Shown here: in pieces, positions 1 to 8,231 of the stretch
Layout: every line of letters starts with the position of its first letter
Numbering within the stretch: position 1 is the first letter of the stretch
Source: Streptomyces somaliensis DSM 40738
GTDB taxonomy: Bacteria; Actinomycetota; Actinomycetes; Streptomycetales; Streptomycetaceae
NCBI GenBank assembly: GCA_012396115.1
Contig: JAAXOU010000012.1
Coordinates: 1-38,750 of the forward strand
Reading direction: 5' to 3'
Length of the DNA: 38,750 nucleotides
Translations under genes and position numbers: made by a program
The notes under the pieces: generated by a model
Database searches by the model: none
Seen by the model: only the letters and a program-made list of their open reading frames with translations
What the model was told of the DNA's origin: nothing

Positions 1-1412
1 GCGGGGGCGGCCGGGGCCGTACCGGCGGCGTCGCGGCCGGCGGGTCCGCGCTCCCGCGCGCGTCCTTCGAGCAGGGCCTCCACGGCGGCCTCGACCCGCC
101 GGCACGCCGTGGCGAGCCGGACGTCGCGGCCGGCGTCCGGATCGGCGACCACCGCGGCCAGCCCCCGTACCTCCCGCGCGCAGTCGTCGAGCAGGGCGAG
201 CACCCGGCGGGCGCGGGCCTTGCGGTCGCGGAAGGGGCTCAGCGGGTGGACGAGCGGCGCCAGGGCGAGCCGTACGCGCCCCAGCAGCACCTCCAGCTCG
301 GCGGCGTGCGGGGCGGGGTCGGCGGTGGGCGAGCCGGCGAGCCGTTCGGCGGCCTCGGCGGTGCAGCGGCGCACGGCGATCAGTGCGCGCTGGATCCAGG
401 CGTCGTTGGTGGCGTGGGTGGTGACCGGCAGGACGAACGTCACGGCGAGCGCCGCGAACAGTGCGCCGACCCCGGTCTCGGCGGCCCGCAGGAGGAGCAG
501 GCCGGGGGTGAGCACGCCGAGCAGCCCGTACAGGAGCCCGGCCATCAGCGTCACGGCGAGCATCATCCAGCTGTACGAGACGGGGGCCGTGTAGAAGACG
601 CCGAAGACGCACACGGCGACGAGGACCGCGGTCGGGGCGGGCGCGCCGTGCAGCGGCAGGGCGACCACCAGGCCGGCGAGGATGCCGGCGGCGGTTCCCA
701 GGACGCGGCGGAAGCCCCGTACCAGGGCCTCGCCGCGCGACGCGGTGTTGACGAAGATCCACCAGGTGGTCCCCACCGCCCAGTACCAGCGCTCCTCGGA
801 GAGCACCTGGCCCACGGCCAGGGCGAAGGCGCAGGCCACGGTCGTCTGGAACGCCTGGCGGGTGGTCGGCCGGGCCAGGCCGCGCCCGGACGGCGGCGCG
901 GGCGCGGGGGCCGGCGGGGTCCGGCGCTCGATCGGCCACAGGGCGAACCGGACGGCGCCGGCCACGGCCAGGGAGACGGCCGTGGCGAGGCACAGCCCGG
1001 GCAGTTGGGCCGGGGTGGCGTGGAGGAACTGCACCACGAAGAACTGCATGAACGCGAAGATGCCGAGCGCGTGGCCGCGCGGCCCCCAGCGCCGGGCGTA
1101 GACCCCGCAGAAGACCACGGCGAGGAACGCGGCGTCCCGGGCCGGGGGCAGGTCGTGCAGGGCGGTGGCGAGGGCGAGGACGGGGAACCCGGCGGCGGGC
1201 AGCAGCGCGGTGGTGGCCCGCTGGGCGCGGACGGTGCCGTCGGCGACGGTGAAGAGGGCGAGCAGTGCGGCGAGTCCGCCGGTGATGGACGCGGTCAGCG
1301 GCAGCCCGGCCAGCTCGGTGGCCGTGACGGCGAGCCCGATGCCGAGGACGGCGCGGGTGGCGTTCCGCAACCGGAAGCGCCCCGGGTCCGGGGCCACGAG
1401 GATCCTCTTCAT
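1..1412 (-). CDS. FUSC family integral membrane protein, C-terminus cut by window edge
   Basis: The frame opens at ATG 1412 and runs without a stop to base 1, giving about 470 codons of a longer gene. The N-terminal part has several hydrophobic helices, then a charged linker rich in Pro and Ala, then a second hydrophobic block. That second block contains ERWYWAVGTTWW and an RGFRRVLGTAAG stretch typical of the FUSC (fusaric acid resistance / aromatic acid exporter) fold. After it comes a soluble Arg- and Ala-rich helical tail. Family members are inner-membrane proteins, some linked to export of aromatic acids, but the substrate here is unknown. The gene is upstream of no obvious partner; the next gene on the same strand ends 313 bases before its start. 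The assignment to FUSC is fairly sure, the transport role is inferred. Confidence 0.8.
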   Translation of the reverse strand, partial: MKRILVAPDPGRFRLRNATRAVLGIGLAVTATELAGLPLTASITGGLAALLALFTVADGTVRAQRATTALLPAAGFPVLALATALHDLPPARDAAFLAVVFCGVYARRWGPRGHALGIFAFMQFFVVQFLHATPAQLPGLCLATAVSLAVAGAVRFALWPIERRTPPAPAPAPPSGRGLARPTTRQAFQTTVACAFALAVGQVLSEERWYWAVGTTWWIFVNTASRGEALVRGFRRVLGTAAGILAGLVVALPLHGAPAPTAVLVAVCVFGVFYTAPVSYSWMMLAVTLMAGLLYGLLGVLTPGLLLLRAAETGVGALFAALAVTFVLPVTTHATNDAWIQRALIAVRRCTAEAAERLAGSPTADPAPHAAELEVLLGRVRLALAPLVHPLSPFRDRKARARRVLALLDDCAREVRGLAAVVADPDAGRDVRLATACRRVEAAVEALLEGRARERGPAGRDAAGTAPAAP

Positions 1413-1725
1413 GACGGTGGTGCCGCCCCCCTGTCTCGCTCCCGCCGGCCGCGGGGCGCCCGGGGGTGGTGGGCGCGCCGGAGGCACGGCGAAGGCACCG
1501 CGGTCCGGATCCGGCCTCGTCGCCGTCCGGCGTCGCGGCGCCGCTGTTACGTGGATGGGACAAGAGAACCATCCGTCATGGCATTGGCTCAAATCGAGCG
1601 CCGTCGACCGGGCCACCGACCCGGTGGCAGCCGCCGCCGACCAGCCGGTACGCGGCCGAGGGGCCGGTCCCCGGGACACCCGCCTCTCGTCGGGCCCGGT
1701 CCACGGCGTGGCCGGTTCCCGGCGG
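1413..1725. other. Intergenic stretch with one dyad, no gene seen
   Basis: This gap lies between the FUSC start and the stop of the enolase-superfamily gene. It has less GC-biased sequence around 1545-1610, where a promoter for the FUSC gene is likely. Within it GGATGG (1553-1558) and CCATCC (1569-1574) form a perfect six-base inverted repeat separated by 10 bases, a possible regulator site. I see no convincing coding frame or RNA. Confidence 0.4.
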
Positions 1726-2823
1726 TCACGGGCGGCCGGGCAGTTCGGACAGCCCGTGGCCGAGGCCCGGGGCGCCGGGCAGGTCGACGCGGCCGGTGTC
1801 CGCGGCGCCGGCGAAGGCCAGCGGGGCGAGCGGCTCCTCGGCGACGAGCAGGGGGCCGACGAGGTCGGCGGGGACGGTGGCGTGGGGCAGGGCGGCCGCG
1901 AGGTGGGCCGCGGCGAGGGTGGCGACGCCCAGTTCCGGCATGGAGCCGATCTTCACGGTGAGGCCGGCGGCCTCCGCGAGCGCGGCGATCTGGCGGGCGC
2001 GGTGCAGCCCGCCCACCTTGAGGACCTTGACGTTGAGCACGTCGGCGGCGCCGCGCCGGACGATCTCCATGGCGTCGTGCAGCGACTGCAGCGACTCGTC
2101 GGCCATCACCCGCGGCCCGCCGCGGCCGCGCAGCGCGGCCATCCCCGCGAGGTCCCAGCGCGGCAGCGGCTGCTCGACGAGGTCGAGGCCCTCCTCGCCG
2201 AGCCGCGCCACGGTGCGGGCGGCGGTGGACGGGTCGTAGCCCTCGTTGGCGTCGAGGCAGAGCTCGACGCCGTCGGGGACGGCCGCCCGGACGGCGCGGA
2301 CCAGCGCGACGTCGCGGTCCGGGTCCTCGCCGCCCTTGAGCTTGACGTGGGTGAAGCCCCGCGCGGCGTACTCGGCGGCCTCCTCGGTCATCTCCCGGGG
2401 TGTGCCCAGGCCGACCACCCAGGCGGTGGGCACCCGCGTGCGCAGCCGCCCGCCGAGGAGCAGGTGGACGGGCCAGCCGGCGGCGCGTCCGGCGAGGTCG
2501 TGCAGGGCCAGGTCGAGGGCGGCCTTGGCCAGGCGCTGGCCGCGGATCGCCGCATCCATCGCGGCGTGGGCGCCGGCGAGGTCGCGCGGGTCGCGGCCGA
2601 CCAGGGCCGGGGCGGCGTGGCCGGTGAGCGCGGCGCGCAGCCCGTCGAGGGTCTCCCCCGTGTAGGCGGTCATGGGCGACGCCTCGCCGTAGCCGGTGGC
2701 GCCGTCGCCGGTGCGCACCTCGACGACGAGGCTGACGAGGTCGGGGCTGGTCCCGCTGCTGATGGCGAAGGGGCGTCGGTAGGGGGCCCGGACGACGTGG
2801 CTGCGGATCGACTCGATCTTCAC
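1726..2823 (-). CDS. Mandelate racemase / muconate lactonizing enzyme family (dipeptide-epimerase-like)
   Basis: This is a 365-residue enolase-superfamily enzyme. Such enzymes remove a proton alpha to a carboxylate using Mg2+. The GTG start at 2823 has an AGGAG ribosome site just upstream. An N-terminal capping domain (about 1-125) precedes the barrel. Visible catalytic features are the KxK pair K161 and K163 (HVKLKG), metal ligands D191 (LDANEG), E217 (LVEQPL) and D242 (MADESL), and K266 opposite (NVKVLK). This pattern fits the MLE / dipeptide epimerase subgroup, not mandelate racemase itself, but the substrate (dipeptide, acyl-amino acid or lactone) cannot be read from the sequence. The start lies 45 bases after the stop of the regulator gene on the same strand, so the two probably form an operon and share the control region at 4149-4193. 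Confidence 0.88.
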   Translation of the reverse strand: MKIESIRSHVVRAPYRRPFAISSGTSPDLVSLVVEVRTGDGATGYGEASPMTAYTGETLDGLRAALTGHAAPALVGRDPRDLAGAHAAMDAAIRGQRLAKAALDLALHDLAGRAAGWPVHLLLGGRLRTRVPTAWVVGLGTPREMTEEAAEYAARGFTHVKLKGGEDPDRDVALVRAVRAAVPDGVELCLDANEGYDPSTAARTVARLGEEGLDLVEQPLPRWDLAGMAALRGRGGPRVMADESLQSLHDAMEIVRRGAADVLNVKVLKVGGLHRARQIAALAEAAGLTVKIGSMPELGVATLAAAHLAAALPHATVPADLVGPLLVAEEPLAPLAFAGAADTGRVDLPGAPGLGHGLSELPGRP

Positions 2824-2868
2824 GCGGCTCCTGACGGGTCGCGGCCCGACGCCGTCGCGGCGCCGTGC

Positions 2869-4095
2869 CTAGAGGCGTACTCGGTAGACGATGGGCGGCC
2901 GGCCGGTGCGCCCCTCCTGCCGGCTGCCGACGGGGACGGCGACGCCGGCGCGCTCCAGGCGCTTGAGGATGCGCCGGGCGGTGCGCTGCTGGACGTCGAG
3001 GTGCTCGGCGACGCGGTGCGCGGTGATGCCGGGCTCCTCCTCGGCGGCGACCAGTTCCCGCAGCCGCTCCAGCGTCCCCGGGTTGAGGCCGGCCCGCCGG
3101 GCGAGCAGCCCGGTGCCCTCCGCCCCGTCGGGCCGGGCGCCGTCCGCGCCGCCGGCGATGACGACGTCGACGTCGTCCTTCATGCAGACGACGCCGGCGA
3201 CCGGCCCGACGGAGCGGGCCCGGTTCACCGCCCGCCGGGCCAGCGCCTCCGCCTCGGCGGCGGTGCGGCCGAGGCCGAAGCCGACGCGGACGGAGCCGTG
3301 CCGGGCGGCGAGGCCGTCGAGGAACGGCAGGCGGGTGAACCCGTCGGTGGCCTCCTCCAGCGCGCCGCGCGTGGTCACCGCGAGGCGGCTGCCGTCCGGC
3401 AGCGCGGCGAGGCTGCCGCCGAGGACGGCGAGGTCCGCGGCGAGGTCCTCGTCGGCGGCCGGCAGGTCGACGATGCCGAGGGCGATCCGGGCGTCGTCGC
3501 TGTGCGCGCCGGTGGTGGCGAGGACCAGCGCCCGCAGGGTCGCGCGTATGGAGTGGCGGGAGGGGGCGAGCCGCACGGCGGGCAGGCGGTGCTCCAGCCG
3601 GTGGTAGGCCGAGCCCAGGCAGGTGAGGGCGGTGGTGGTGCCGTGGCGGTCGCGCGCGGCGAGGTGGAAGTCGACCAGGTCCTGGGAGGTGAGGCCGGGC
3701 CGGTGGGGCAGGACGCGGACGTGCTCGGTGGGCAGCTTGGCCTCGAGGAGGGTCTCGGTCACCTCGGCGCGGCCGAGGGTGTCGATGGAGAGGCGGGACA
3801 CGTCGTGGCCGAGGCGCAGCAGCTCGACGAGGGCCCGCAGCAGGGTGGCGCCGCTGTACGGGACGTACATGGCGGGGCGGTCGAGCAGGCCCGCGCCGGC
3901 GGCGAGGGCGTGCGGGACGACGCCGGTGAACAACAGGGCGTCGACGCGGGGGCCCGCGTCGCGGACCACGTCGGGCGTCTCGTCCTCGTGCCGGTACGGG
4001 AAGGCGCGCAGCCGGGCGGCTCCGGTCCCGCCGCCGACCGCGACCGCCTTCCCCACCAGGTCCTCGGGGCCTATCACGCCGACCGTGAGCGTCAT
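2869..4095 (-). CDS. Putative ligand-sensing transcriptional regulator with C-terminal winged HTH
   Basis: This 408-residue protein has three visible parts. Residues 1 to about 200 form an alpha/beta domain with VGVIGP at the start and VDALLFTGVVP, reminiscent of periplasmic-binding or PrpR-like sensor folds. Residues about 205-315 (LGIVDLP, GVGFGLGRTAAEAEALARRA-like pattern, VAGVVCMKDD) resemble nucleotide-cyclase / GGDEF-like domains of sensory regulators. The last 70 residues contain a winged helix-turn-helix (ITAHRVAEHLDVQQRTARRI) and a basic tail. It starts at ATG 4095 after GGAGA. It is divergent from the aminotransferase gene and probably cotranscribed with the enolase-superfamily gene. 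Being the only DNA-binding protein in the island, it is the best candidate to bind the repeated dyad found upstream of four transcription units. I do not recognise a named family; domain assignments other than the HTH are tentative. Confidence 0.7.
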   Translation of the reverse strand: MTLTVGVIGPEDLVGKAVAVGGGTGAARLRAFPYRHEDETPDVVRDAGPRVDALLFTGVVPHALAAGAGLLDRPAMYVPYSGATLLRALVELLRLGHDVSRLSIDTLGRAEVTETLLEAKLPTEHVRVLPHRPGLTSQDLVDFHLAARDRHGTTTALTCLGSAYHRLEHRLPAVRLAPSRHSIRATLRALVLATTGAHSDDARIALGIVDLPAADEDLAADLAVLGGSLAALPDGSRLAVTTRGALEEATDGFTRLPFLDGLAARHGSVRVGFGLGRTAAEAEALARRAVNRARSVGPVAGVVCMKDDVDVVIAGGADGARPDGAEGTGLLARRAGLNPGTLERLRELVAAEEEPGITAHRVAEHLDVQQRTARRILKRLERAGVAVPVGSRQEGRTGRPPIVYRVRL

Positions 4096-4148
4096 CGGCC
4101 GGTCTCCGTTCGTCTCGGCGAAGTGCCGCGGGGCCTTCCGCGGGCCGG

Positions 4149-4193
4149 TTGACGCCCGCCCGCGGGGGTCTTAGTTTCGGCCCAGGCCGCAAC
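4149..4193 (+). promoter_or_regulatory. Promoter with regulon dyad, site A
   Basis: TTGACG (4149-4154), a 17-base spacer and TAGTTT (4172-4177) make a good primary-sigma-type promoter for the aminotransferase gene. Over the -10 and start region lies the dyad GTTtCGG-CCCAGG-CCGcAAC (4174-4193), matching the sites at 6400, 10434 and 12552. Overlap with the -10 suggests repression. It lies in the divergent gap, so the regulator operon could be controlled from it too. Confidence 0.65.
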
Positions 4194-4222
4194 CGCGTGT
4201 CTGGCGGAAGGATAGTAACCCG

Positions 4223-5359
4223 ATGCCCGAACGGGAAATCCCCCTGCCCACGGTGCTCGACCCGGGCGGCAGGACGATCGGCGAGGAGGAGCGCGCCGCG
4301 GTGCTGCGGGTCCTCGACTCGGCGGTGCTGTGCAGCGCGTTCGGCTCCGAGGCGCGGTCGCTGGAGGCGGAGACGGCCGCGCTGTACGGGCGTCCGCACG
4401 CCGTGGCGTGCTCCTCCGGCACGGCGGCGCTGCACCTGGCGGTCGCGGCGTGCGGGGTGGGGCCGGGCGACGAGGTGGTGACCACGCCGATCTCGGACTT
4501 CGGCACGGTCGCGCCGGTCCTGGCGCAGGGCGCGGTGCCGGTCTTCGCGGACGTGCGCGCCGAGGACGGCAACCTCGACCCCGACGCCGTGGAGGCCGCG
4601 ATCACGCCGCGGACGAAGGCGGTGATCGCCGTTCACCTGTTCGGCGGAGCGGCGGACACGGCGCGGCTGCGGGAGGTGTGCGACCGGCACGGGCTGCCGC
4701 TGGTCGAGGACTGCGCGCAGGCGTGGCTCGGCGAGGACGCGTCGGGGCGGCTGCTCGGTACGGTCGGCGACGTCGCGTGCCTCAGCCTCCAGCAGTTCAA
4801 GCACATCACCGCGGGCGACGGCGGCCTCGCCGTGACGGGGGACCCGGAGCGGGCCCGGCGGATGCGGCTGTTCATGGACAAGGGCTGGGACCGCTCGGAG
4901 GGGCGCGTCCACCGCGAGATGGGCCTCAACTACCGGATGCCGGAGCTGGTCGCCGCCGTGGCGCGGGCCCAGCTGCGCAAGGTCGGGGGCGTCGTACGGG
5001 CCCGGCGGGAGGCGGCCGGGCGGCTGCTGGCCGCGCTGGAGGGGCTGGAGGGGGTGGCGCTCGCCGGGGAGCCGGCGGGGCACGCGTGGTGGATGTTCCC
5101 GCTGCTGGTCGACGACAACGCCCGCTGGGCGGAGGGGCTCGCGGCGCAGGGCGTGCCGGCGCTCCCCGGCTACCTGGAACGCCCGCTGTACGCCAACCCG
5201 GCGGTGCCGGGTGGCCGGGCGGGGCTGTGCCCGCGCGCGGAGGAGCTGATCGGCCGGACGCTGCTGGCGCTGCCGTGGAACGAGGCGTACAGGCGGGAGC
5301 ACGTGGACCGGATCGCCGGCGCCCTGCGCCTGGCCGGCCGGCGGGCGGGCGCCGGGTGA
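4223..5359 (+). CDS. DegT/DnrJ/EryC1/StrS family PLP-dependent aminotransferase
   Basis: This 378-residue fold-type I aminotransferase starts at ATG 4223 with GGAAGGA upstream. Landmarks are the phosphate-binding SSGTAALHLA (64-73), the PLP-ring Asp D163 in VEDCAQ, and the Schiff-base lysine K193 in QQFKHITAGDGG. The family transfers an amino group from Glu or Gln to keto-sugars, keto-cyclitols or related ketones, usually in sugar or antibiotic biosynthesis. Here it stands alone among catabolic-looking genes beside a sugar-type importer, so it may act on an imported keto- or amino-sugar in either direction. That is inference. It is convergent with the DapA-like gene (15 bases between stops). 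Its promoter carries the regulon dyad. Confidence 0.9.
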   Translation: MPEREIPLPTVLDPGGRTIGEEERAAVLRVLDSAVLCSAFGSEARSLEAETAALYGRPHAVACSSGTAALHLAVAACGVGPGDEVVTTPISDFGTVAPVLAQGAVPVFADVRAEDGNLDPDAVEAAITPRTKAVIAVHLFGGAADTARLREVCDRHGLPLVEDCAQAWLGEDASGRLLGTVGDVACLSLQQFKHITAGDGGLAVTGDPERARRMRLFMDKGWDRSEGRVHREMGLNYRMPELVAAVARAQLRKVGGVVRARREAAGRLLAALEGLEGVALAGEPAGHAWWMFPLLVDDNARWAEGLAAQGVPALPGYLERPLYANPAVPGGRAGLCPRAEELIGRTLLALPWNEAYRREHVDRIAGALRLAGRRAGAG

Positions 5360-5374
5360 GCCGGCGCGCCGGGG

Positions 5375-6349
5375 TCAGCCGGCGCCGTCCTCCGCGGCGA
5401 GGCGCTCCAGGCAGGTGACGACGGCGCGCCGCTCGGCGTCGGGCAGGGCCGGCCCGTACGGGTCGAAGGCGGCCTCCTCGGGGATGGCGCCCTCCCAGAC
5501 GGCGGCCCACAGCATCCGCTGCACATAGCCCTCGACGGGGGCGTGGAAGGTGGCCTCGGCGAACCGGTCCAGCCGCCCGGAGGCCCGCAGGAAGCCGGCG
5601 GCGTCCCCCGTCCTCCACGCGTCGAGCACGGCGGTGGTCAGGCCCGCGCGGGCGGCGGCGACGCCGACCAGCGCCGTGTCGGCGCCCCACATCAGCGACG
5701 GGCCGAACATGCGGTCCTCGCCGGTCACGACCAGAGCGCCGGTGCCCTCGGCGGCCCGGACGGCGTCCTGGCAGTCCACCGCCCGGTCCAGCGTGGCGAT
5801 CTTGATGCCGGCCACGGAGGGCAGCGCCAGCAGCCGCCGGACCAGCTCCGGCGGGTAGGGGTAGCCGCCCGCCTCCGCGTGGAGGAGGAAGCCGAGGACG
5901 GGCAGCCCGCTCGCCTCCGCCACCCGCTCGTGGAGCCGCACGGCCCGCTCCGTCCCGTCGGGCAGGGCGTGGTGGCGGGCCACCGGGTACACCATCACGG
6001 CGTCGGCGCCCAGTTCGGCGGCCTCCGCCGCCATCGCCACCGCGGCGTCCTCGGCGTCCTCCAGGGGTGCGCCGCGCAGCGCGCGCGGCACGCCCGCCCC
6101 GGCGACGACCGGTACGTCCACCGCCTCCCGCCACAGCGCCAGCACCCGCCGCCGGTCGGCCGCCGCCAGGTGCAGTCCTCGGCCGGTGTGCGCCCACACC
6201 GCGACGCCGCCGATCCGCTCGGCCGCCATCCGTTCGGCGTACCGGCGCAGGGCGGCGTGGTCGACGGCGCCGGCGGCGTCCATCGGGGTGAGCACGGCGG
6301 GCAGCACGGTGCCGCGCAGCCGTCCGGCGAGTTCCTCGGTGGCGGACAC
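5375..6349 (-). CDS. Dihydrodipicolinate synthase (DapA)/NAL family lyase, lacking the usual catalytic Tyr
   Basis: This is a 324-residue protein of the class I aldolase TIM-barrel family, whose members cleave or form 2-keto acids through a lysine Schiff base. The GTG start at 6349 is chosen because GGGGGCC precedes it and because the in-frame ATG at 6439 would run back through the shared operator and over the start of the neighbouring gene. The Schiff-base lysine is K183 in GIKIATLD. The substrate-carboxylate loop is altered (AHTGRG at 53-58). The position that normally holds the proton-relay tyrosine (YNxP in DapA) reads FLLHAEAGG (153-161) with no tyrosine. The fold is clear but the chemistry probably differs from DapA. 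It is divergent from the flavin oxidoreductase gene across site B. Confidence 0.85.
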   Translation of the reverse strand: MSATEELAGRLRGTVLPAVLTPMDAAGAVDHAALRRYAERMAAERIGGVAVWAHTGRGLHLAAADRRRVLALWREAVDVPVVAGAGVPRALRGAPLEDAEDAAVAMAAEAAELGADAVMVYPVARHHALPDGTERAVRLHERVAEASGLPVLGFLLHAEAGGYPYPPELVRRLLALPSVAGIKIATLDRAVDCQDAVRAAEGTGALVVTGEDRMFGPSLMWGADTALVGVAAARAGLTTAVLDAWRTGDAAGFLRASGRLDRFAEATFHAPVEGYVQRMLWAAVWEGAIPEEAAFDPYGPALPDAERRAVVTCLERLAAEDGAG

Positions 6350-6399
6350 GGGCGGCCCCCTGTCTGACGGTCTGTCGCCTCGGTGTGCGTTCACGCTAG

Positions 6400-6423
6400 C
6401 CTTTGCGGCCCGGACCGTAAAGG
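6400..6423. promoter_or_regulatory. Regulon dyad, site B, in a divergent promoter region
   Basis: CCTTTgCGG-CCCGGA-CCGtAAAGG is a dyad with nine-base arms and one mismatch, placed 50 bases upstream of the lyase GTG and 14 bases upstream of the oxidoreductase ATG. It matches sites A, C and D in spacing and core. A single site could control both divergent genes. A TAGCCT hexamer (6397-6402) may be the -10 for the rightward gene, but no clear -35 was found. Confidence 0.65.
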
Positions 6424-6437
6424 AAGGAACCGGTGCC

Positions 6438-7424
6438 ATGCGCCTCGGCCTCTACGTCAACCTCTACGCCGACGGGGCCGACCGGCCGCGGCTCGCCGAC
6501 GCGGTGGAGCAGGTGCGGCTGGCGGAGCAGGCGGGCTTCGCCTGGGCGGTCCTCGGCGAGCGGCACCTGCACCGCCCGGGCTACCACGAGGCCGTCACGA
6601 CGCTGGCGTACCTCGCCGCGCACACCGAGCGGATCGGGCTGGCCACGGCCGGGCTGATCGCCCCCGTCTACCACCCGGTGTGGCTGGCGGAGACCCTCGC
6701 CCACGTCGACGTGCTGTCCGGCGGGCGGCTGACGGCCGGCTTCGTCCTCGGCTACCGGCCGGAGGAGTTCCGGCTGTACGGCACCGAGCCGCGCGAGCGG
6801 GTGCCGCGGTTCGAGGAGTGCCTGGAGCTGGTGACGCGGCTGTGGACCGAGGACGAGGTCACCCACGAGGGCCGCTTCACCTCCCTGGAGGGGGCATTCC
6901 TGTCGCCCCGCCCGGTGCAGGACCCGCGCCCTCGGATCTGGAACGGCGGGCGGGTGTCCGCCTCGCTGGAGCGGACGGCCCGGATGTGCGACGGCTGGAC
7001 GACGTCCTTCAACGAGCTGGACGCGGAGCTGCCCGCCAAGATCGCCGAGTACCGGGCCTACCCGCGGGGCGCGGCGAGCCTCGGCGCGGAGGTCGTCGTC
7101 TGCCGCGAGGGCTACTGCGCCCCCACCACGCGGCTGGCGCGGGCCGCGCTGGAGGGCCCGCTGCGCGGCCTGTACGACGCCTACGGCGACTGGAAGCGCA
7201 CCTCTGCGGACGCGGCGCGGTACGCGCAGGAGTGGGACGACATCGCGGCCCGGTCGGTGATCGGCTCCCCCGGGGAGTGCGCCGACCGGCTCGGCCGCTA
7301 CGCGGCGATGGGCGCGGACGGGGTCGTCCTGCGCGTCCAGCCGCCGGGCATGCCGCAGGCGGACGCGCTGCGCGCCGTCGAGGCGTACGGCGCGCACGTG
7401 CTGCCGGGGTTGCGGGCCGCCTGA
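6438..7424 (+). CDS. LLM-class (luciferase-like) flavin-dependent oxidoreductase
   Basis: This 328-residue protein starts at ATG 6438, preceded by GGAAGGA. It shows the bacterial-luciferase TIM-barrel pattern: MRLGLYVNL at the N-terminus, WAVLGERHLHRPGYHEAVTTLAYLAAHTERIGLATA (residues roughly 36-71, read in parts), AETLAHVDVLSGGRL, and GSPGECADRLGRYAAMGADGV near the C-terminus. Such enzymes use FMNH2 or F420 to oxidise or reduce varied substrates. Which cofactor is used here cannot be decided. It is divergent from the DapA-like gene and shares site B, and its stop is three bases from the convergent permease stop. A role in modifying the imported substrate of this island is inferred. Confidence 0.88.
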   Translation: MRLGLYVNLYADGADRPRLADAVEQVRLAEQAGFAWAVLGERHLHRPGYHEAVTTLAYLAAHTERIGLATAGLIAPVYHPVWLAETLAHVDVLSGGRLTAGFVLGYRPEEFRLYGTEPRERVPRFEECLELVTRLWTEDEVTHEGRFTSLEGAFLSPRPVQDPRPRIWNGGRVSASLERTARMCDGWTTSFNELDAELPAKIAEYRAYPRGAASLGAEVVVCREGYCAPTTRLARAALEGPLRGLYDAYGDWKRTSADAARYAQEWDDIAARSVIGSPGECADRLGRYAAMGADGVVLRVQPPGMPQADALRAVEAYGAHVLPGLRAA

Positions 7425-7427
7425 GGG

Positions 7428-8231
7428 TCAGCCCTTGAGGCCGGCCGTGGCGACGGACTCGGTCAGGTAGCGCTGGAGGAGGCCGAAGACCAGCAGGCAC
7501 GGCAGGACCGTGATGGTCGCCCCGGCCATGACCTGGTTGACGGCGACGTTCTCCCCCTCCAGGGTGGCCAGGCCCACGGTGAGGGTCCGCATCCCGGAGG
7601 ACTGGCCGATCACCAGCGGCCACAGGAAGTCGTTCCAGTGCCACAGGAAGACGAAGACGCCCAGGGTGGCCAGGACCGGGGTGATCAGCGGGACGACGAC
7701 GGTGGTGTAGATCCGCCACTCGGACGCCCCGTCGATCTTCGCGGCCTCGAACAGCTCGTCGGGGAGCTGTGCGATGAACTGCCGCATCAGGAAGACCGCC
7801 TGCGAGTTGGCGAGCGTGGGCACGATCAGGCCCCAGTACGTGTCCACGCCGCCGAGCCGGGAGACGAGGACGAAGTACGGGACGAGCGTGGCCTGGAACG
7901 GCACCATCAGCGTCGCCAGGAACGACCAGAACAGCACCTCGCGCCCCGGGAACCGCTTCTTGGCGAAGGCGTACCCGGCCATGGACGAGAACAGCAGGAT
8001 CAGCACCACCGACACGAGCGAGTAGACCAGGGAGTTGACGGCCCAGCGGGTGACGTCGGCGCCGGAGAGCACGGCGGAGAAGTTCTCCCAGGTGGCCCGT
8101 GTCAGGTCGAAGGCGCCGGGCAGGGTCCTCCCGCCCGGCGGCGCGAACGCGACCAGCACCATCACGACGAAGGGCGTCACCGTCACCAGCGCCACCAGGA
8201 CCAGCAGGACCGGCAGCCGCACCCTCGCCAT
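7428..8231 (-). CDS. Carbohydrate ABC transporter permease (MalG-like)
   Basis: This 267-residue inner-membrane permease has about six hydrophobic helices, starting VLLVLVALVTVTPFVVMVLV. The binding-protein-dependent transport loop (EAA motif) ELFEAAKIDGASEWRIY contacts the ATPase. Its ATG overlaps the stop of the preceding permease by one base (TGATG), so translation is coupled. It is the last gene of the operon that begins with the binding lipoprotein. No ATPase gene is adjacent. In Streptomyces a shared ATPase such as MsiK, encoded elsewhere, commonly serves these carbohydrate importers; that this holds here is inference. Confidence 0.92.
   Translation of the reverse strand: MARVRLPVLLVLVALVTVTPFVVMVLVAFAPPGGRTLPGAFDLTRATWENFSAVLSGADVTRWAVNSLVYSLVSVVLILLFSSMAGYAFAKKRFPGREVLFWSFLATLMVPFQATLVPYFVLVSRLGGVDTYWGLIVPTLANSQAVFLMRQFIAQLPDELFEAAKIDGASEWRIYTTVVVPLITPVLATLGVFVFLWHWNDFLWPLVIGQSSGMRTLTVGLATLEGENVAVNQVMAGATITVLPCLLVFGLLQRYLTESVATAGLKG

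Noticed and set aside
1589-5302. Very long minus-strand open frame overlapping three genes
   Set aside because: It is a high-GC shadow, rich in Arg, Pro and Gly with no motif, in the wrong frame of well-supported genes.
6350-6439. Longer N-terminus for the DapA-like protein from ATG 6439
   Set aside because: It would cross the operator dyad and overlap the divergent start; the GTG at 6349 has a good ribosome site.
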